A DNA stretch of 64,000 nucleotides from Qipengyuania sp. HL-TH1 (GCF_036365825.1 NZ_CP142675.1:2364501-2428500); one strand, 5' to 3'. Positions 26,563 to 35,587 are shown, counted from the stretch's first letter. The notes: generated from the sequence alone by a model not told the origin. Numbers and translations are program-made.

Positions 26563-28875
26563 TCACATGTCGGGCTCGAACTCGCCGAAATCCTTTTCCG
26601 GAGGATCTGCGACCGCACCTTCACGCAGGTCTTTCTCGACCGGTATGAGAGGCTGGCGCCCGTTGGCAGCTGAACGGCCTCGTTGCGTCGAACCAGCCTT
26701 GCCACCTGTGTCATCGCCGGCGGTTCCGGGTTCGGACGGATGCTGTTCCGCGCCCATTGCTGGTGCATCCTCACCGGTTTGCACTGCGGCGAGAGGTAGC
26801 GTTGGACCTGCATCCAGATGCGTATCGGAACGGGTTTCGGCACCGAGCTCACCAGTAGCGCGTCCTGCATTCAGCTTTTCAAGCGGCACAGGCTCCTGCC
26901 GATCCTGCGGTTCATCGGCGACACGGCGCTGCCCCTCCAAGTCGAGTTTGAGCTGCTTTGTATCGACAGGTTTACCGGCACCGTCGTCGTTCGAGGCGGG
27001 ATGCTCATCAATCGGTTTCGAACCCGGTCTTGCTTGAAGCGCCGTTGCCGCAGGACCCTGGTCAGGCTTAATGAGCGGTTTCTCGCGGGCGATGAATCCC
27101 TCGGCAATACGGCCACGCGTGCGCGGAATGAGCGATACCGGCGCAGCGGGGAATCCGTCGGGAAATTTGATGTAGGCCGACAACCTCGGAAGGTTCATAA
27201 ACTGGTCGGGCAGGAGCAATGGCTCGATCTGCCGCCTCGGCGTCAGGCTGACCGCATCGCGCGCATTGTTGTACCCGTAGCTATAGCCTTCTTCCATGTC
27301 GCGCACCTGCCGGTGGCCGATGAAATCGGAGCACCAGGTCGCTGTCTCTCGATCGGCCGTCGCTAGGATGAGCTTCGTTCGCGCAAGCGAGGAAAGTGTC
27401 ATGGCCATGTTCTCGCCGTAGACTTCCTTGAGCTTGGCAAACGCATGCACCCCGGTGACGATCGCACCGCCGAAGTTGCGCGCCGTTTGCAACCCCTTTT
27501 CAAGCGCCGGTAGTCGGTGAAGGGCACCGAGCTCGTCGATCAGGAACCACATCCGCAGGTCATGTGTGCGCTCGAGCGTCATCAGCGTATTCATCGCCGT
27601 GTCGAGCCACAGCGTCAGCAACTGCGAGGAGATGCTCATGTCGACATAGCGGGCAGAAAGGAACAGGATCGAGCCCGCCTGGTAGTCGCCTTTGACCCAG
27701 TCGCGGACCGAAAAGCGCGGTCCGGATGAGGGCAAAAGCTTGAGCACTTTCGCATTCGCATTGAACACAGCGCGGATCGATTCCGCCATGCGGGCCGCTT
27801 CCGGAGCGGTCAGCGGATCGGCCATGGTACCGCGCATCAGCTTATGCACCTCGGACAGATCAGCGGTCATCAGCCGCCGTGCCAACGCCTCATTGGTTGC
27901 AGTGCCGGTACGGGCAAGATGAAGACACATCTCGACAAACAGCATGCGCGCCGCAAGCACCCAGAACTGTTCTGAACCACCCCCGTCATGGGGCACGAGC
28001 GCTTCAGCGGCAGCATGAAACTCAGCTTCCGTCGTGCAGTCGTTGAACACGCTCCAAAGCGGGCACCGCACATCGACAGGATTGAGAATGATGTCGCGTG
28101 CAGGATCGTAGAAGGCCTCAATGAATGCCCCTGTGAGGTCGAAAATGACCGCGCGCTGGCCGCGTTCACGCGCTTCGGCAACAAGTTCGGTGAGCGCCAC
28201 GGTCTTGCCGGTTCCGGTCGTACCGATGAGCATGGCGTGGCTCTGCTCGAGCCGCCACGGCCAGCTTACACCGGCGAGATGTGCGGGTTGGTAATGGCCT
28301 GCTTCGGCCAGCGCCGACGAGCTCGCAAGCCGCCACTTCCAGCCAAACTTGCGGCCCAGTTCTTCGGCCCTGAATGCCTTGTTGTGACGCTCGATTTCTT
28401 CTTCGAGTTCGTCGAGCGAAACAAGCATTGCGCCGCGCTCGTGCTTGCGCTCCTTTGACCGACCGCCAAAGCGCTCGGCGAACCACCAGAAGAACACGAA
28501 GGCCGGGATCAGCAGTACTGCCGAAACCAGCAATCCCTGCTTCACTGCCGTACGAAACGCCTCGACCGCCTCGCGCATCGGCGGGAACTCGCGAACGATG
28601 CCGAACGGGAGGCCGACCCTTTCGCCGTCAAGCAGTTCAAGGTTGACCAGCTTGGCCGGATCGAACTCCATGAAGGCATAGAGACTGGCGTAGATATGCA
28701 TCCAGACCAGGTAGATCTGGTGATCACTCAGAGCCGACCGCACCTCCCAATAGCAGGTGCCGACCGCTACCAGGCCGGTGACAATCAAGGGGCCCTTCAG
28801 GCCGGCTGCAAACATGAAACCAAAGTGGCCGAGCAACTGGCTCCCGCGGGTGAAATTCAGGAGATTATGCTTCAT
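26563..28875 (-). CDS. traD: TraD type IV coupling protein
   Basis: Inner-membrane ATPase that brings the relaxase-DNA complex to the secretion channel. The 770-residue product has two N-terminal transmembrane helices (around residues 15-35 and 95-115), Walker A GTTGTGKT near residue 218, and the conserved WFLIDELGALHRLP Walker B region. The C-terminal 150 residues are low-complexity and acidic, as in TraD where the tail binds the relaxosome. I chose the ATG at 28875 (MKHNLLNFTRG); the open frame upstream of it lies over another gene. It overlaps that gene's end by 11 bases. Confidence 0.93.
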   Translation of the reverse strand: MKHNLLNFTRGSQLLGHFGFMFAAGLKGPLIVTGLVAVGTCYWEVRSALSDHQIYLVWMHIYASLYAFMEFDPAKLVNLELLDGERVGLPFGIVREFPPMREAVEAFRTAVKQGLLVSAVLLIPAFVFFWWFAERFGGRSKERKHERGAMLVSLDELEEEIERHNKAFRAEELGRKFGWKWRLASSSALAEAGHYQPAHLAGVSWPWRLEQSHAMLIGTTGTGKTVALTELVAEARERGQRAVIFDLTGAFIEAFYDPARDIILNPVDVRCPLWSVFNDCTTEAEFHAAAEALVPHDGGGSEQFWVLAARMLFVEMCLHLARTGTATNEALARRLMTADLSEVHKLMRGTMADPLTAPEAARMAESIRAVFNANAKVLKLLPSSGPRFSVRDWVKGDYQAGSILFLSARYVDMSISSQLLTLWLDTAMNTLMTLERTHDLRMWFLIDELGALHRLPALEKGLQTARNFGGAIVTGVHAFAKLKEVYGENMAMTLSSLARTKLILATADRETATWCSDFIGHRQVRDMEEGYSYGYNNARDAVSLTPRRQIEPLLLPDQFMNLPRLSAYIKFPDGFPAAPVSLIPRTRGRIAEGFIAREKPLIKPDQGPAATALQARPGSKPIDEHPASNDDGAGKPVDTKQLKLDLEGQRRVADEPQDRQEPVPLEKLNAGRATGELGAETRSDTHLDAGPTLPLAAVQTGEDAPAMGAEQHPSEPGTAGDDTGGKAGSTQRGRSAANGRQPLIPVEKDLREGAVADPPEKDFGEFEPDM

Positions 28876-29197
28876 GGGATTGGCCTCCCATGTTTGCGTT
28901 GACGAGGAGGCCAAGACGCTCGAGGCGTCGCCGGTATGCCTCGTGAGTACGGTCGCGCAAACTCGCGTCAGGGTGGCTGGCCAGAAGCGCATCGAGCGCC
29001 ACCGAAATGAAGATTGCCTGGCGCGCGGGATCGAGCCCTGCGGGCCTGTCCTTCGCCTCGTTATCGCGCTGCCACGCTGCGACGATGAGGTCACGAATAA
29101 AGACGCTGACACTGACGCCATGGTCCGCGGCACACTGGCGAACCCAGTTACCCACGGAGAGAGATACGAATGTCTGAAGCCGATCTTGTCGGGTCAT
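28865..29197 (-). CDS. Ribbon-helix-helix-like relaxosome accessory protein
   Basis: A 110-residue protein encoded directly upstream of and overlapping traD. The N-terminal part RLQTFVSLSVGNWVRQCAAD-HGVSVSVFIRDLIVAA has the strand-helix-helix layout of ribbon-helix-helix DNA-binding proteins such as TraY/MobC-type relaxosome accessories. The C-terminal half is helical and charged. I chose the ATG at 29197; an in-frame start 29 codons further upstream covers sequence that does not look coding. Probable role: binding oriT and helping the MobF relaxase, or regulating traD/traI. That role is inferred from fold and position. Confidence 0.65.
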   Translation of the reverse strand: MTRQDRLQTFVSLSVGNWVRQCAADHGVSVSVFIRDLIVAAWQRDNEAKDRPAGLDPARQAIFISVALDALLASHPDASLRDRTHEAYRRRLERLGLLVNANMGGQSHEA

Positions 29198-29881
29198 GAA
29201 ACAGGTTCCTTGTCGGGCCGACGGAACCTGGCTCACCTTGCGGAAGGTGGCAATGAGAATAAATCGTGAACAACTCGCAGTCAATCGAAAGATTCGGACT
29301 ATATTTCAAGGTGATAGATGGATGTGAGTTGTCAGCGGATCAGCGCAAAGCCGCTCTACTCGCAGACGGGTTGATTTCGCCCAAAACCACATTCTTTAGC
29401 AATAACAGAAAGATTAATCCCGAAATCGCGGGGTAGGGTGTGCTCCTTTGTTCCCAAGTGCGCGAGGTGGTCCAGGCAATGAGGGGGATTCATCAAGGAC
29501 GACTTTTCCCGATCTCCATGTTGGAGCGCGAGCAACCAAGCCTGGCAGCTCACAGCATGCAGATAGAAAGCAGTTGGACGCCTCCAGCCGAAGACAGCAC
29601 CTGCGAAAGAGGCAGCGGCCAAGGGCGCGTGGGAAGCAAAGCAAGCGGGACCTGTCGCGTGCCCAAGCTTCCCGCCGCCCGACCCGGTGCCGGTTCGCAA
29701 GTGCGCGCGGGGCCCAAGAACAAATTACGCCGCACCCTCAGGAGCGCATCGCAAGATGCGCGGGACAGAGTGCGTCCACAGCCCCGCTCCACTTATCGGG
29801 CGGCGCCGCATTGCGGTGGGCGGCCGTCAGAGCAACCGACCGAACCGGTTTCTTGTGCTTCGATGGACTACCCGGCGAACA
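29198..29881. other. Non-coding gap upstream of traD/traI, possible oriT region
   Basis: 684 bases without a convincing gene. Open frames here are short or overlap on both strands and have no recognisable domain. The left part (29270-29420) is AT-rich, the right part GC-rich with a perfect 7-bp hairpin at 29744-29761. In MobF systems oriT usually lies beside the relaxosome genes, and this is the nearest non-coding stretch. I could not identify a nic site by eye. Confidence 0.4.
29744..29761. repeat. Perfect 7-bp inverted repeat with GCAA loop
   Basis: GCGCATC at 29744-29750, loop GCAA, then GATGCGC at 29755-29761. No T-tract follows on either strand, so it is not an intrinsic terminator. A GNRA-type loop makes it a stable RNA hairpin; as DNA it could be a relaxosome recognition hairpin. 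Function unknown. Confidence 0.45.
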
Positions 29882-29882
29882 A

Positions 29883-29918
29883 GAAAAAAGGGCAGGAACC
29901 GCTTCCGGTTCCCGCCCT
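29883..29918 (-). terminator. Rho-independent terminator after the 73-codon gene
   Basis: On the minus strand GGGCGGGAACCGG-AAG-CGGTTCCTGCCC forms a long stem (one mismatch) followed by six T. It lies 10 bases after the stop of the gene at 29929-30150. Confidence 0.85.
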
Positions 29919-29928
29919 GTCGGAAGTC

Positions 29929-30150
29929 TCAAAACTCGTCGAGCATGCCGCCGTGGACCGTGTGGACCACCCGCGCTGCGAGATGCACTGGCAATATGTT
30001 GTAGTCACCCTCGTCGAGGGCAAAGTACCCGAGTTCGTCATCCTCGATAACGTGCTGATCGAAGAAGCTGTGCAGCGCTCTCTTCTCGGCTGTCTCCAGA
30101 GCCTCGAAATAGCTCCGTGACGGAAGGGCGCAATGCATCGAATAAGCCAT
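29929..30150 (-). CDS. Small acidic plasmid protein, unknown function
   Basis: A 73-residue acidic protein (MAYSMHCALPSRSYFEALET, then EDDELGYFALDEGDYNILPV). I chose the ATG at 30150 because AGGAGG stands six bases upstream, an ideal ribosome-binding site; the track of codons further upstream lacks one. A strong terminator follows directly. Monocistronic with its own signals, so likely expressed well. No family recognised; its size and charge would fit a regulator or anti-defence protein, but nothing shows this. Confidence 0.65.
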   Translation of the reverse strand: MAYSMHCALPSRSYFEALETAEKRALHSFFDQHVIEDDELGYFALDEGDYNILPVHLAARVVHTVHGGMLDEF

Positions 30151-30495
30151 GATAATCCTCCTGATTTCTGTCGTGAGACGACAGGAGGTGCGCGCGATGG
30201 TCTTGTGCATCCCGGGTCAGGGATCGCCCGGATGGGCGACCGCGATAGCGGCGGTGGGGGTAACGATTTTGTTCGCCGCCGGATGCAATCCGGTGGCGGG
30301 CAAAATGGTGGGGCCCCGCCGTCCTTGAGGCGGGAGGCGCAAGGCCATCATGCTGGGAGAACCGTGAGCAAGGACCCACCACCTCCGCCCAATATCAAAC
30401 ATCTGCTGCGTGCGAATTGTCTTTCCTACACCCCGATGACGCGGGCATGAAACCAACCGGGGAGCAGATCCGAGGGGGACAAAAGGACAAGTAAC
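30151..30495. other. Intergenic region between divergent small genes
   Basis: 345 bases with no gene. It must hold the promoters of the leftward 73-codon gene and the rightward 88-codon gene, and contains a 41-bp interrupted palindrome at 30266-30306 (listed separately). A second GC-rich repeat, GGCGGGAGG, follows at about 30330. Confidence 0.5.
30266..30306. repeat. 41-bp interrupted palindrome, candidate oriT arm or operator
   Basis: ATTTTG at 30266-30271 pairs with CAAAAT at 30301-30306, and inside these the arms CGCCGCCGGAT (30274-30284) and ATCCGGTGGCG (30288-30298) pair around a 3-base centre with one mismatch. The nested symmetry is much longer than a usual terminator stem, and no T-tract follows. 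Large palindromes of this kind are typical of oriT or of replication and partition sites. Confidence 0.5.
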
Positions 30496-30762
30496 ATGCC
30501 CCGAAACAGGAGCGCGATAGCAGCCCTGCAAAAGCTCGAAGCAGACCGCGAGGCGCTCGACGCCAGACAACGCGAACTTGAAGTGCAGGCGGCCAGAGAA
30601 CTCGGCGAAATCATCCTGGGAAGTGGTCTCGAAAGCTTCTCGAAGAGGGGCCTGAGGAAGGTTGCCGAAGAACTCGGGAAACTCGGCGAGGATGCCGCGA
30701 TCGAGAAACTGACGGGGCGCGGTGCAACACGTGCTTCGAATGCAGCGCCGGGAACCCAGTAA
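30496..30762 (+). CDS. Small helical plasmid protein (MobC/accessory-like), unknown
   Basis: An 88-residue protein, almost entirely predicted helical: residues 8-40 (IAALQKLEADREALDARQRE) form a likely coiled coil, followed by GLESFSKRGLRKVAEELGKL. GGGGGACAAAAGGACAAG precedes the ATG. Similar short coiled-coil proteins occur on sphingomonad plasmids next to mobility genes. A role as a nucleoid or relaxosome accessory is possible but not shown. A strong bidirectional terminator separates it from ssb. Confidence 0.65.
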   Translation: MPRNRSAIAALQKLEADREALDARQRELEVQAARELGEIILGSGLESFSKRGLRKVAEELGKLGEDAAIEKLTGRGATRASNAAPGTQ

Positions 30763-30770
30763 CCCCAGAG

Positions 30771-30804
30771 GAAGAGGCCCTGCCGCTTGCGGCAGAGCCT
30801 CTTC
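30771..30804. terminator. Bidirectional hairpin terminator between the 88-codon gene and ssb
   Basis: GAAGAGGC-C-CTGCC and GGCAG-A-GCCTCTTC pair around a short GCTTGC loop, giving a 13-bp stem with one mismatch. It sits between two convergent genes, 9 bases after one stop and 25 bases from the other. T-tracts are weak, so it may act as a barrier hairpin in both directions. Confidence 0.7.
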
Positions 30805-30828
30805 GTAAGGGGACGATCGGGATCGATG

Positions 30829-31227
30829 TCAGTCGATATCGGGAGCGTCGGTGTTGTCGTTGTCGTCGCTCGAACCACTACCGCGGGAGAGGAAGTCGAC
30901 CTTGTCGGCGAGGATCTCGGTGCCGTAGCGCGTGACCCCGTCCTTGTCCTCCCACTGGGTGTAGTGGATGCGGCCCTGCACGCTGACCAACTGGCCCTTG
31001 GAGCAGTACTGCCCGACGGTCTTGGCGAGGCCGTTGAAACAGGTCACCCGGTGGAACTCACTTTCCTTGGCGGTATAGCCGTTCTCGTCCTTGTAGGTCT
31101 TGCCGTCCTTGTCGCGTGCGGGGCGATCGGTGACGACGGTGATCCCGGTGACGTTGGTGCCTCCCTTGGTCTCGCGGGTGTCGGGATCGCGGGCGATGCG
31201 GCCGGTGAGGATTGCGATATTGGTCAT
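30829..31227 (-). CDS. ssb: Single-stranded DNA-binding protein with atypical acidic tail
   Basis: Plasmid SSB protects single-stranded DNA after conjugative entry. The 132-residue product has a clear OB fold: MTNIAILTGRIARDPDTRET, FHRVTCFNGLAKTVGQYCSKG, VSVQGRIHYTQWEDKDG. The tail is acidic (SSDDNDNTDAPDID) but lacks the usual terminal D-D-D-I-P-F, so recruitment of host repair proteins may differ. Single gene with a terminator on its 3' side. Confidence 0.95.
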   Translation of the reverse strand: MTNIAILTGRIARDPDTRETKGGTNVTGITVVTDRPARDKDGKTYKDENGYTAKESEFHRVTCFNGLAKTVGQYCSKGQLVSVQGRIHYTQWEDKDGVTRYGTEILADKVDFLSRGSGSSDDNDNTDAPDID

Positions 31228-31495
31228 GATAGTAGTCCTTCAGTTCCTCAAACCGGAGACCATCTCCGGCTTGCGAACTTGCCAAAGAAGCAGGGCATGG
31301 GAGGACTGCACCGCAGGAGCGAAGCTCCAAGGGGAACCTGTTCATGACGGGTGGTGCGGGCAGGCGCGCGAAGCGCGACCACACGGCCGGAAAGGAACGG
31401 GTTGCTGTACTCAGCTGACCTGATTCAGGACTGTTCGCGAAGAAAGCCGGATGGGTATCGGGTGCGGGTCTGAAGGTGCCAAGACCCTACTGCAA

Positions 31496-31765
31496 TCAGC
31501 CTGCTCCATCGCCTTCCGATGCCGCCAGTAGATCCATGAAGTTGCGGGCTGCTTCCCGGTCTTCCTCGTTCTCGAACGCCACATCGAGATCGGGGGCGGA
31601 CCCGAACATGTGTAGGAACGACCACAATGCAAAGCGCTTGCCCCGATCCTTCTCAAGGCCGAGATCGACCCGGCAATGTTCAATGCCGGCTGCAAAGGTG
31701 TCTGGGGCAACCCCGGAAAGGTCGCTGGTGGCAAAGTAGCGCTGTAGCAGAACGTCAAGTTGCAT
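31496..31765 (-). CDS. Small conserved plasmid protein, unknown function
   Basis: An 89-residue acidic protein (MQLDVLLQRYFATSDLSGVA, then GIEHCRVDLGLEKDRGKRFA and LWSFLHMFGSAPDLDVAFEN). I chose the ATG at 31765; a 12-codon longer in-frame version is possible. It lies 70 bases downstream of the DUF2493 gene on the same strand and may be co-transcribed with it. No motif points to a function. Confidence 0.6.
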   Translation of the reverse strand: MQLDVLLQRYFATSDLSGVAPDTFAAGIEHCRVDLGLEKDRGKRFALWSFLHMFGSAPDLDVAFENEEDREAARNFMDLLAASEGDGAG

Positions 31766-31835
31766 GACCGGTTCATATTCGGGTCGGCGCTGAATGCACA
31801 TCCAGGCAATTCAGATGAAGATGATGAAGGGCCCC

Positions 31836-32771
31836 TCAGGACCCAGGAGAAGTGCCCAAGAGGCCGCGACGATCGACCACGGTGATCCGGCGCGTCTTAG
31901 CATCGATCACCAGTCGTTCGGTGACGCCATTGCCCGGAAAGGCGACGACATAACGCGGATTGAGCGAGAGCATCTGCTCGTTGCGCTTGAACCCGGCGCG
32001 GGCACCAAGCCGACGATCGAGCGAATAGGTCAGCTGCTGGACTTCGCGGCGTTCGGCCCAGCTGGCGGCCAGGCGATCGGCACCCTTGCCGTCGCCGCCA
32101 TGGACCAGGAAGAGATCGGGAACCACGTCGCGAACCTTGTCCAGCGTCGCCCAGATATTGTCGGCATAAACGCGCGCGTCCTCGGCGCTTTCGAAGCTCT
32201 GGCGACCACCGGCGAAAACCACCGGAGTGCCTTCCGGGATCAGGGCATTACGCCGGTTCTCGGCGCGTGCGCGGAGGAAATCGCGGGCATCGATCACGGC
32301 CGAGGTAAGGTTTCGCGAATGGCTCGTGCGCGAGCCGGAAACGGGCTTCCACGAGGAACCGGTCTCGTCGCGGTAAAGTGCTGCCGCAGCCTCGCGCATC
32401 TGCTCGAAGGCCAGCATGCTGGCTTCGGCGGCCTGCGCGCGCTCGACCTGCTCTTCAAGATTGCTCGAATGCACTTCGGAGCCATCGGCGGATGCAAGGA
32501 GGACCCGGATCTCGTCGCTGGCCTGGTCAAGTTGAGCCGACTTGCGGCTGGCGGCGCGGTGGAAAAGGTTGACCATACCCCAGGCAATATCCTCGGCATC
32601 TGCTTCCAGGGCAGTGTCGGAAAACATCGCAAAAAGGTCGGACCAGACTGCGCCAAGCGTCTGTTCGATCGCATCCTCGCAGGGAAAGTCGGTCTCGTTG
32701 AATGGGGCCGGCCTGATGCTGAGGCCTGAGAGATCGAGGCCGCTCAACTGGTCGATGAAGCTGTCGTACAT
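31836..32771 (-). CDS. DUF2493 (SLOG/YspA-like Rossmann) domain protein
   Basis: A 311-residue protein common on alphaproteobacterial plasmids. The C-terminal part (residues about 195-300) is DUF2493: PVVFAGGRQSFESAEDARVY, then DLFLVHGGDGKGADRLAASW and YVVAFPGNG, a Rossmann-like fold of the SLOG superfamily that binds nucleotides or nucleotide-derived ligands. The N-terminal 190 residues are helical. I chose the ATG at 32771, with AGGAG seven bases upstream. Role unknown; SLOG proteins are often found with nucleotide-signalling conflict systems, which here is only a suggestion. Confidence 0.8.
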   Translation of the reverse strand: MYDSFIDQLSGLDLSGLSIRPAPFNETDFPCEDAIEQTLGAVWSDLFAMFSDTALEADAEDIAWGMVNLFHRAASRKSAQLDQASDEIRVLLASADGSEVHSSNLEEQVERAQAAEASMLAFEQMREAAAALYRDETGSSWKPVSGSRTSHSRNLTSAVIDARDFLRARAENRRNALIPEGTPVVFAGGRQSFESAEDARVYADNIWATLDKVRDVVPDLFLVHGGDGKGADRLAASWAERREVQQLTYSLDRRLGARAGFKRNEQMLSLNPRYVVAFPGNGVTERLVIDAKTRRITVVDRRGLLGTSPGS

Positions 32772-32990
32772 GAGGTGTCTCCTGATCGCGGGGACAAGGC
32801 GAGGAGGCACCATTGCCTCGGTCCTGTCCGCCGGAGCCCGATCAGGGCCGGGACAAGGGGCGAGACGCACCGCGAAGCGGGAAACCTGCGGCCCTAGGCT
32901 GGCGCGGGTAACACGGGCCGACGGGCCGCAGGTTGCGGCGCGCCCCGACCGGCCCAAGGGCCTCTCCCGGCGGACTGGGATGAGGCAGGA

Positions 32991-33431
32991 TCAGGACCCG
33001 GTGTCGCACTTCGATCGGGAGCGCTCGAAGATCGCTTCGCCATTCGAGAACCGCCCGACCAGGCGCAGATCCCCGAACAGGTCGATGAACCTATCCGACA
33101 CCTGGGTAAGCCAGTGCCGTGCCCTCGCCGTTCGTGGGTTGTAGAAATCCGCCTCCCAGTACCGGGCATCGTCACGCTCGGCGAGCCAGATCGCGGCAAG
33201 GCCGCAATAGGTCGATATGCCGCAATCGGCGAAGGCGTTGCGCAAGAGGATTCTGTCCTCGCGGCCGCGCCATCCATCGAAACGCTCGAAAGAAGGAAAG
33301 GTCGCCTTCGTGTTATCGATGACCTCGTCGACGAGGCACTCGTAGACCCAGTCGACATCGTCGCCTTCGCCCTCATCAAGCAGGCGAAAGGCCACCACGG
33401 AGCCGGTCGGATAACTGACGGAACGTCCCAT
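32991..33431 (-). CDS. Conserved plasmid protein downstream of ardC, unknown
   Basis: A 146-residue acidic protein (MGRSVSYPTGSVVAFRLLDE, ERFDGWRGREDRILLRNAFA, CGISTYCGLAAIWLAERDDA, FSNGEAIFERSRSKC). It begins 11 bases after the ardC stop on the same strand, so it is very likely in the ardC transcript. I do not recognise a family. Its location suggests a function in establishing the incoming plasmid, inferred only from context. Confidence 0.65.
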   Translation of the reverse strand: MGRSVSYPTGSVVAFRLLDEGEGDDVDWVYECLVDEVIDNTKATFPSFERFDGWRGREDRILLRNAFADCGISTYCGLAAIWLAERDDARYWEADFYNPRTARARHWLTQVSDRFIDLFGDLRLVGRFSNGEAIFERSRSKCDTGS

Positions 33432-33442
33432 CTCACTGCTCC

Positions 33443-34372
33443 TCAGGCGGCGTCAGCAAGGTCGATATCGTCCTCGCTCTCGCCGAATTGGTGACCCCCA
33501 AGATCAAGCAACAGGCTGGCCGCTTCCTCGGCCTTGGCCGCAGCGGTCAGGATCGCGCGCTCGTCCGATTTGAGGATCTTGAGCCAGGACGCGATGTAGC
33601 TGGCGTGATGGTCGAGGTGGGTGACCGGAAGACCCAGTTCGGCCCCGAGAATGGCCGAGGACAGCTCGGCGATCAGTTCCTCGGCAGCATAGGCATCGCT
33701 CCCGAAGCGGTTCTTGAGATCGCGGTCGAGCCGCGAAGAATGCCCCGTCCAGTGCGACAGCTCGTGTGCAAGCGTCGCGTAGTAGTGGTCATAGGCTTCG
33801 AAGAGTTCGGCTGGCGGCATGGTGACCCGGTCACGCTGCGGCTCGTAATAGGCCTGGGCTCCAGAATGCCGCAGGTCAGCGCCGATCTCGGCGAAAAAGG
33901 TATCAAGCCGCTCTTCGCGTCCTTTGGGCTCCAGCGCGGCAATGAGTGGCTTGGGATGATAGAACTCGGGGAGGCCGTCGCACTGGTCGGCATTGAACAC
34001 GGCATAAGCTTTGAGGACGCGCCGGTACTCGGTGTCAGCTTCGCCTTCGGTGTTCTCGACCTCCTTGGTGTAGTTCTTGTAGAAGATCGCGATGGTCGAT
34101 TTCTCGCCTTTGCGGACCTGTCCGCCGAGCGCCTGACACTGGCGGTAAGTCATCCAATAGGGCGAGACGTAGCCGTTGCCATCGGCCACCATCCACAACC
34201 AGAAGGTATTCATGCCGCGATAGGGCGTTCCGCAGGAGCGCAACGGCCGCGAGACGGGCACACCGCGCCAAGGCTTGACCCAGGGCTTTGTGCCTTGCTC
34301 GAGTTTTTCGATAATGGCGGCGGTAATGCGCTGGGCTGGCGAAGTCGAAGTAGTGCGGCGGGACTTGGTCAT
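33443..34372 (-). CDS. ardC: ArdC-like antirestriction protein with zincin-like domain
   Basis: ArdC proteins bind single-stranded DNA and protect incoming plasmids from type I restriction. The 309-residue product has the N-terminal ssDNA-binding ArdC domain (TKPWVKPWRGVPVSRPLRSC, YRGMNTFWLW) and a C-terminal metallopeptidase-like domain with HELSH at residues 203-207 and GHSSRLDRDL after it. The ATG at 34372 has AGGAG nine bases upstream; the open frame further up is unsupported. It likely acts early after conjugative entry, together with ssb. Confidence 0.9.
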   Translation of the reverse strand: MTKSRRTTSTSPAQRITAAIIEKLEQGTKPWVKPWRGVPVSRPLRSCGTPYRGMNTFWLWMVADGNGYVSPYWMTYRQCQALGGQVRKGEKSTIAIFYKNYTKEVENTEGEADTEYRRVLKAYAVFNADQCDGLPEFYHPKPLIAALEPKGREERLDTFFAEIGADLRHSGAQAYYEPQRDRVTMPPAELFEAYDHYYATLAHELSHWTGHSSRLDRDLKNRFGSDAYAAEELIAELSSAILGAELGLPVTHLDHHASYIASWLKILKSDERAILTAAAKAEEAASLLLDLGGHQFGESEDDIDLADAA

Positions 34373-34617
34373 GGGAGCTCTCCTGATCGCCGGGACGGGC
34401 ATGCCCCGGCTCAGGAAAGGCAAAGCTCCCTCCTCTCTCTTTTACATGTGGCGGCTACCGCAGGCGCGAGCTTCATCTCACGCGCTATTTGTTCAATAGA
34501 CACTTCCAGAGGTGTCGAGCGCGGAGGATAGCCCAAACCTTTTCTCAGGAGGCGACTTTCGAAGATCAAGGCATGCATCGCGGTTGCCACCGGACAGACC
34601 TCAGAACTCCTCGTTCG

Positions 34618-35568
34618 CTAGTTTTTCGCCTGGATCTCTGGCCAATGCTCGCTCACCAAGGAGACCACGAGCTGCTCACCTCTTAAAGAAAGGCGATCGA
34701 TCCATTCATCATCCATCGCCGAAAAATTGGTTCCATAACCAGCAACTGTGTCGCCGGATATAAAGTCATCTGGTTTGTTCGAGAGTCGCGCGTCGTCTTG
34801 TCCGAGATACGGCATTATGAAGCCACCGATCCTTCCGGCTCGTTGCAGATCGAAGAGCCGAGTGGTGGATGCGTTCTGAGCCCTCGCAAAAATGCTTTCA
34901 AAAACTGCTGCCATGCGTGCTGGCATTAACGACGAGGGCTCGCCAACATCCAGCGAGTAGCCCGCACGACATGCGATCAATTTGTAAACCGGATCAACCT
35001 CCAAGCTTATGGAGTGATCGCGGTCCGGCCAAAACGGCATCAAGCCGAGATTGTCGTAGACTCCTCCGTCAGTGAGTGAGATCCGATCAGAGCGCTTTGT
35101 TCCGTTGCGCTCGAACTCAACGGTGGTATCAAGCGCTGGCAGTGCCAACGGGTATGCTGCTGATGCTGCGACTGCATCTGCCAGGCTTGTATCTTCGGAG
35201 GTCGCTGAACCGTATCGCCAGCAATGCAACTTTTCTCTTGTAAAGTAGAACGCAGCCTTTGCGCGCAACTCACAGGCGACTATGATCAACCTGGGTCGAT
35301 CACCACGCAATTCGGACAGGCGCTTCGAACCAAAGACTTTGTCGAAAACTCGCCTCAAAATTGTCGTTCGACTTGCTCTGCGGTGGAGGATCGTCCGGTA
35401 TGGCCAGCGATCGCGGCGTGGACTCACTGGCAATAGTGAAATCATCAGCTTCGTCGGCAAAGCGGCCAATCGATCAAGGGATATGAGCAAGACGGTGAAG
35501 AGCGCCTTCAGCCCTTCCAAACTAAAGACCGCTTCGTAGGCTGCCGGCCAGACAAAACCTTGTCGCAA
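34618..35568 (-). pseudogene. Patatin-like phospholipase, 5' part lost at an IS3 element
   Basis: The C-terminal 316 codons of a patatin-like lipid hydrolase. The Asp motif is present (SLTDGGVYDNLG, about residue 185 of this frame), as is the preceding VAASAAYPLALPALDT segment. The N-terminal GGGxxG oxyanion loop and the GxSxG nucleophile are missing: the open frame begins with a TTG two bases from the inverted repeat of the IS element at 35570. It cannot be catalytically active as it stands. The rest of the gene is not found on the other side of the element, so a deletion accompanied the insertion. Confidence 0.7.
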
Positions 35569-35587
35569 CTGAATAGCCCCTAGTTTT

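Noticed and set aside
29440-30120. A 226-codon plus-strand frame in the gap near traD
   Set aside because: It crosses a strong minus-strand terminator and a minus-strand gene with an ideal ribosome-binding site, and its composition looks random.
34618-35568. A second CBASS effector (CapV) at the patatin fragment
   Set aside because: It lacks the GGGxxG and GxSxG motifs and no CD-NTase is nearby; the sequence around its Asp motif also differs from CapV at 61425.
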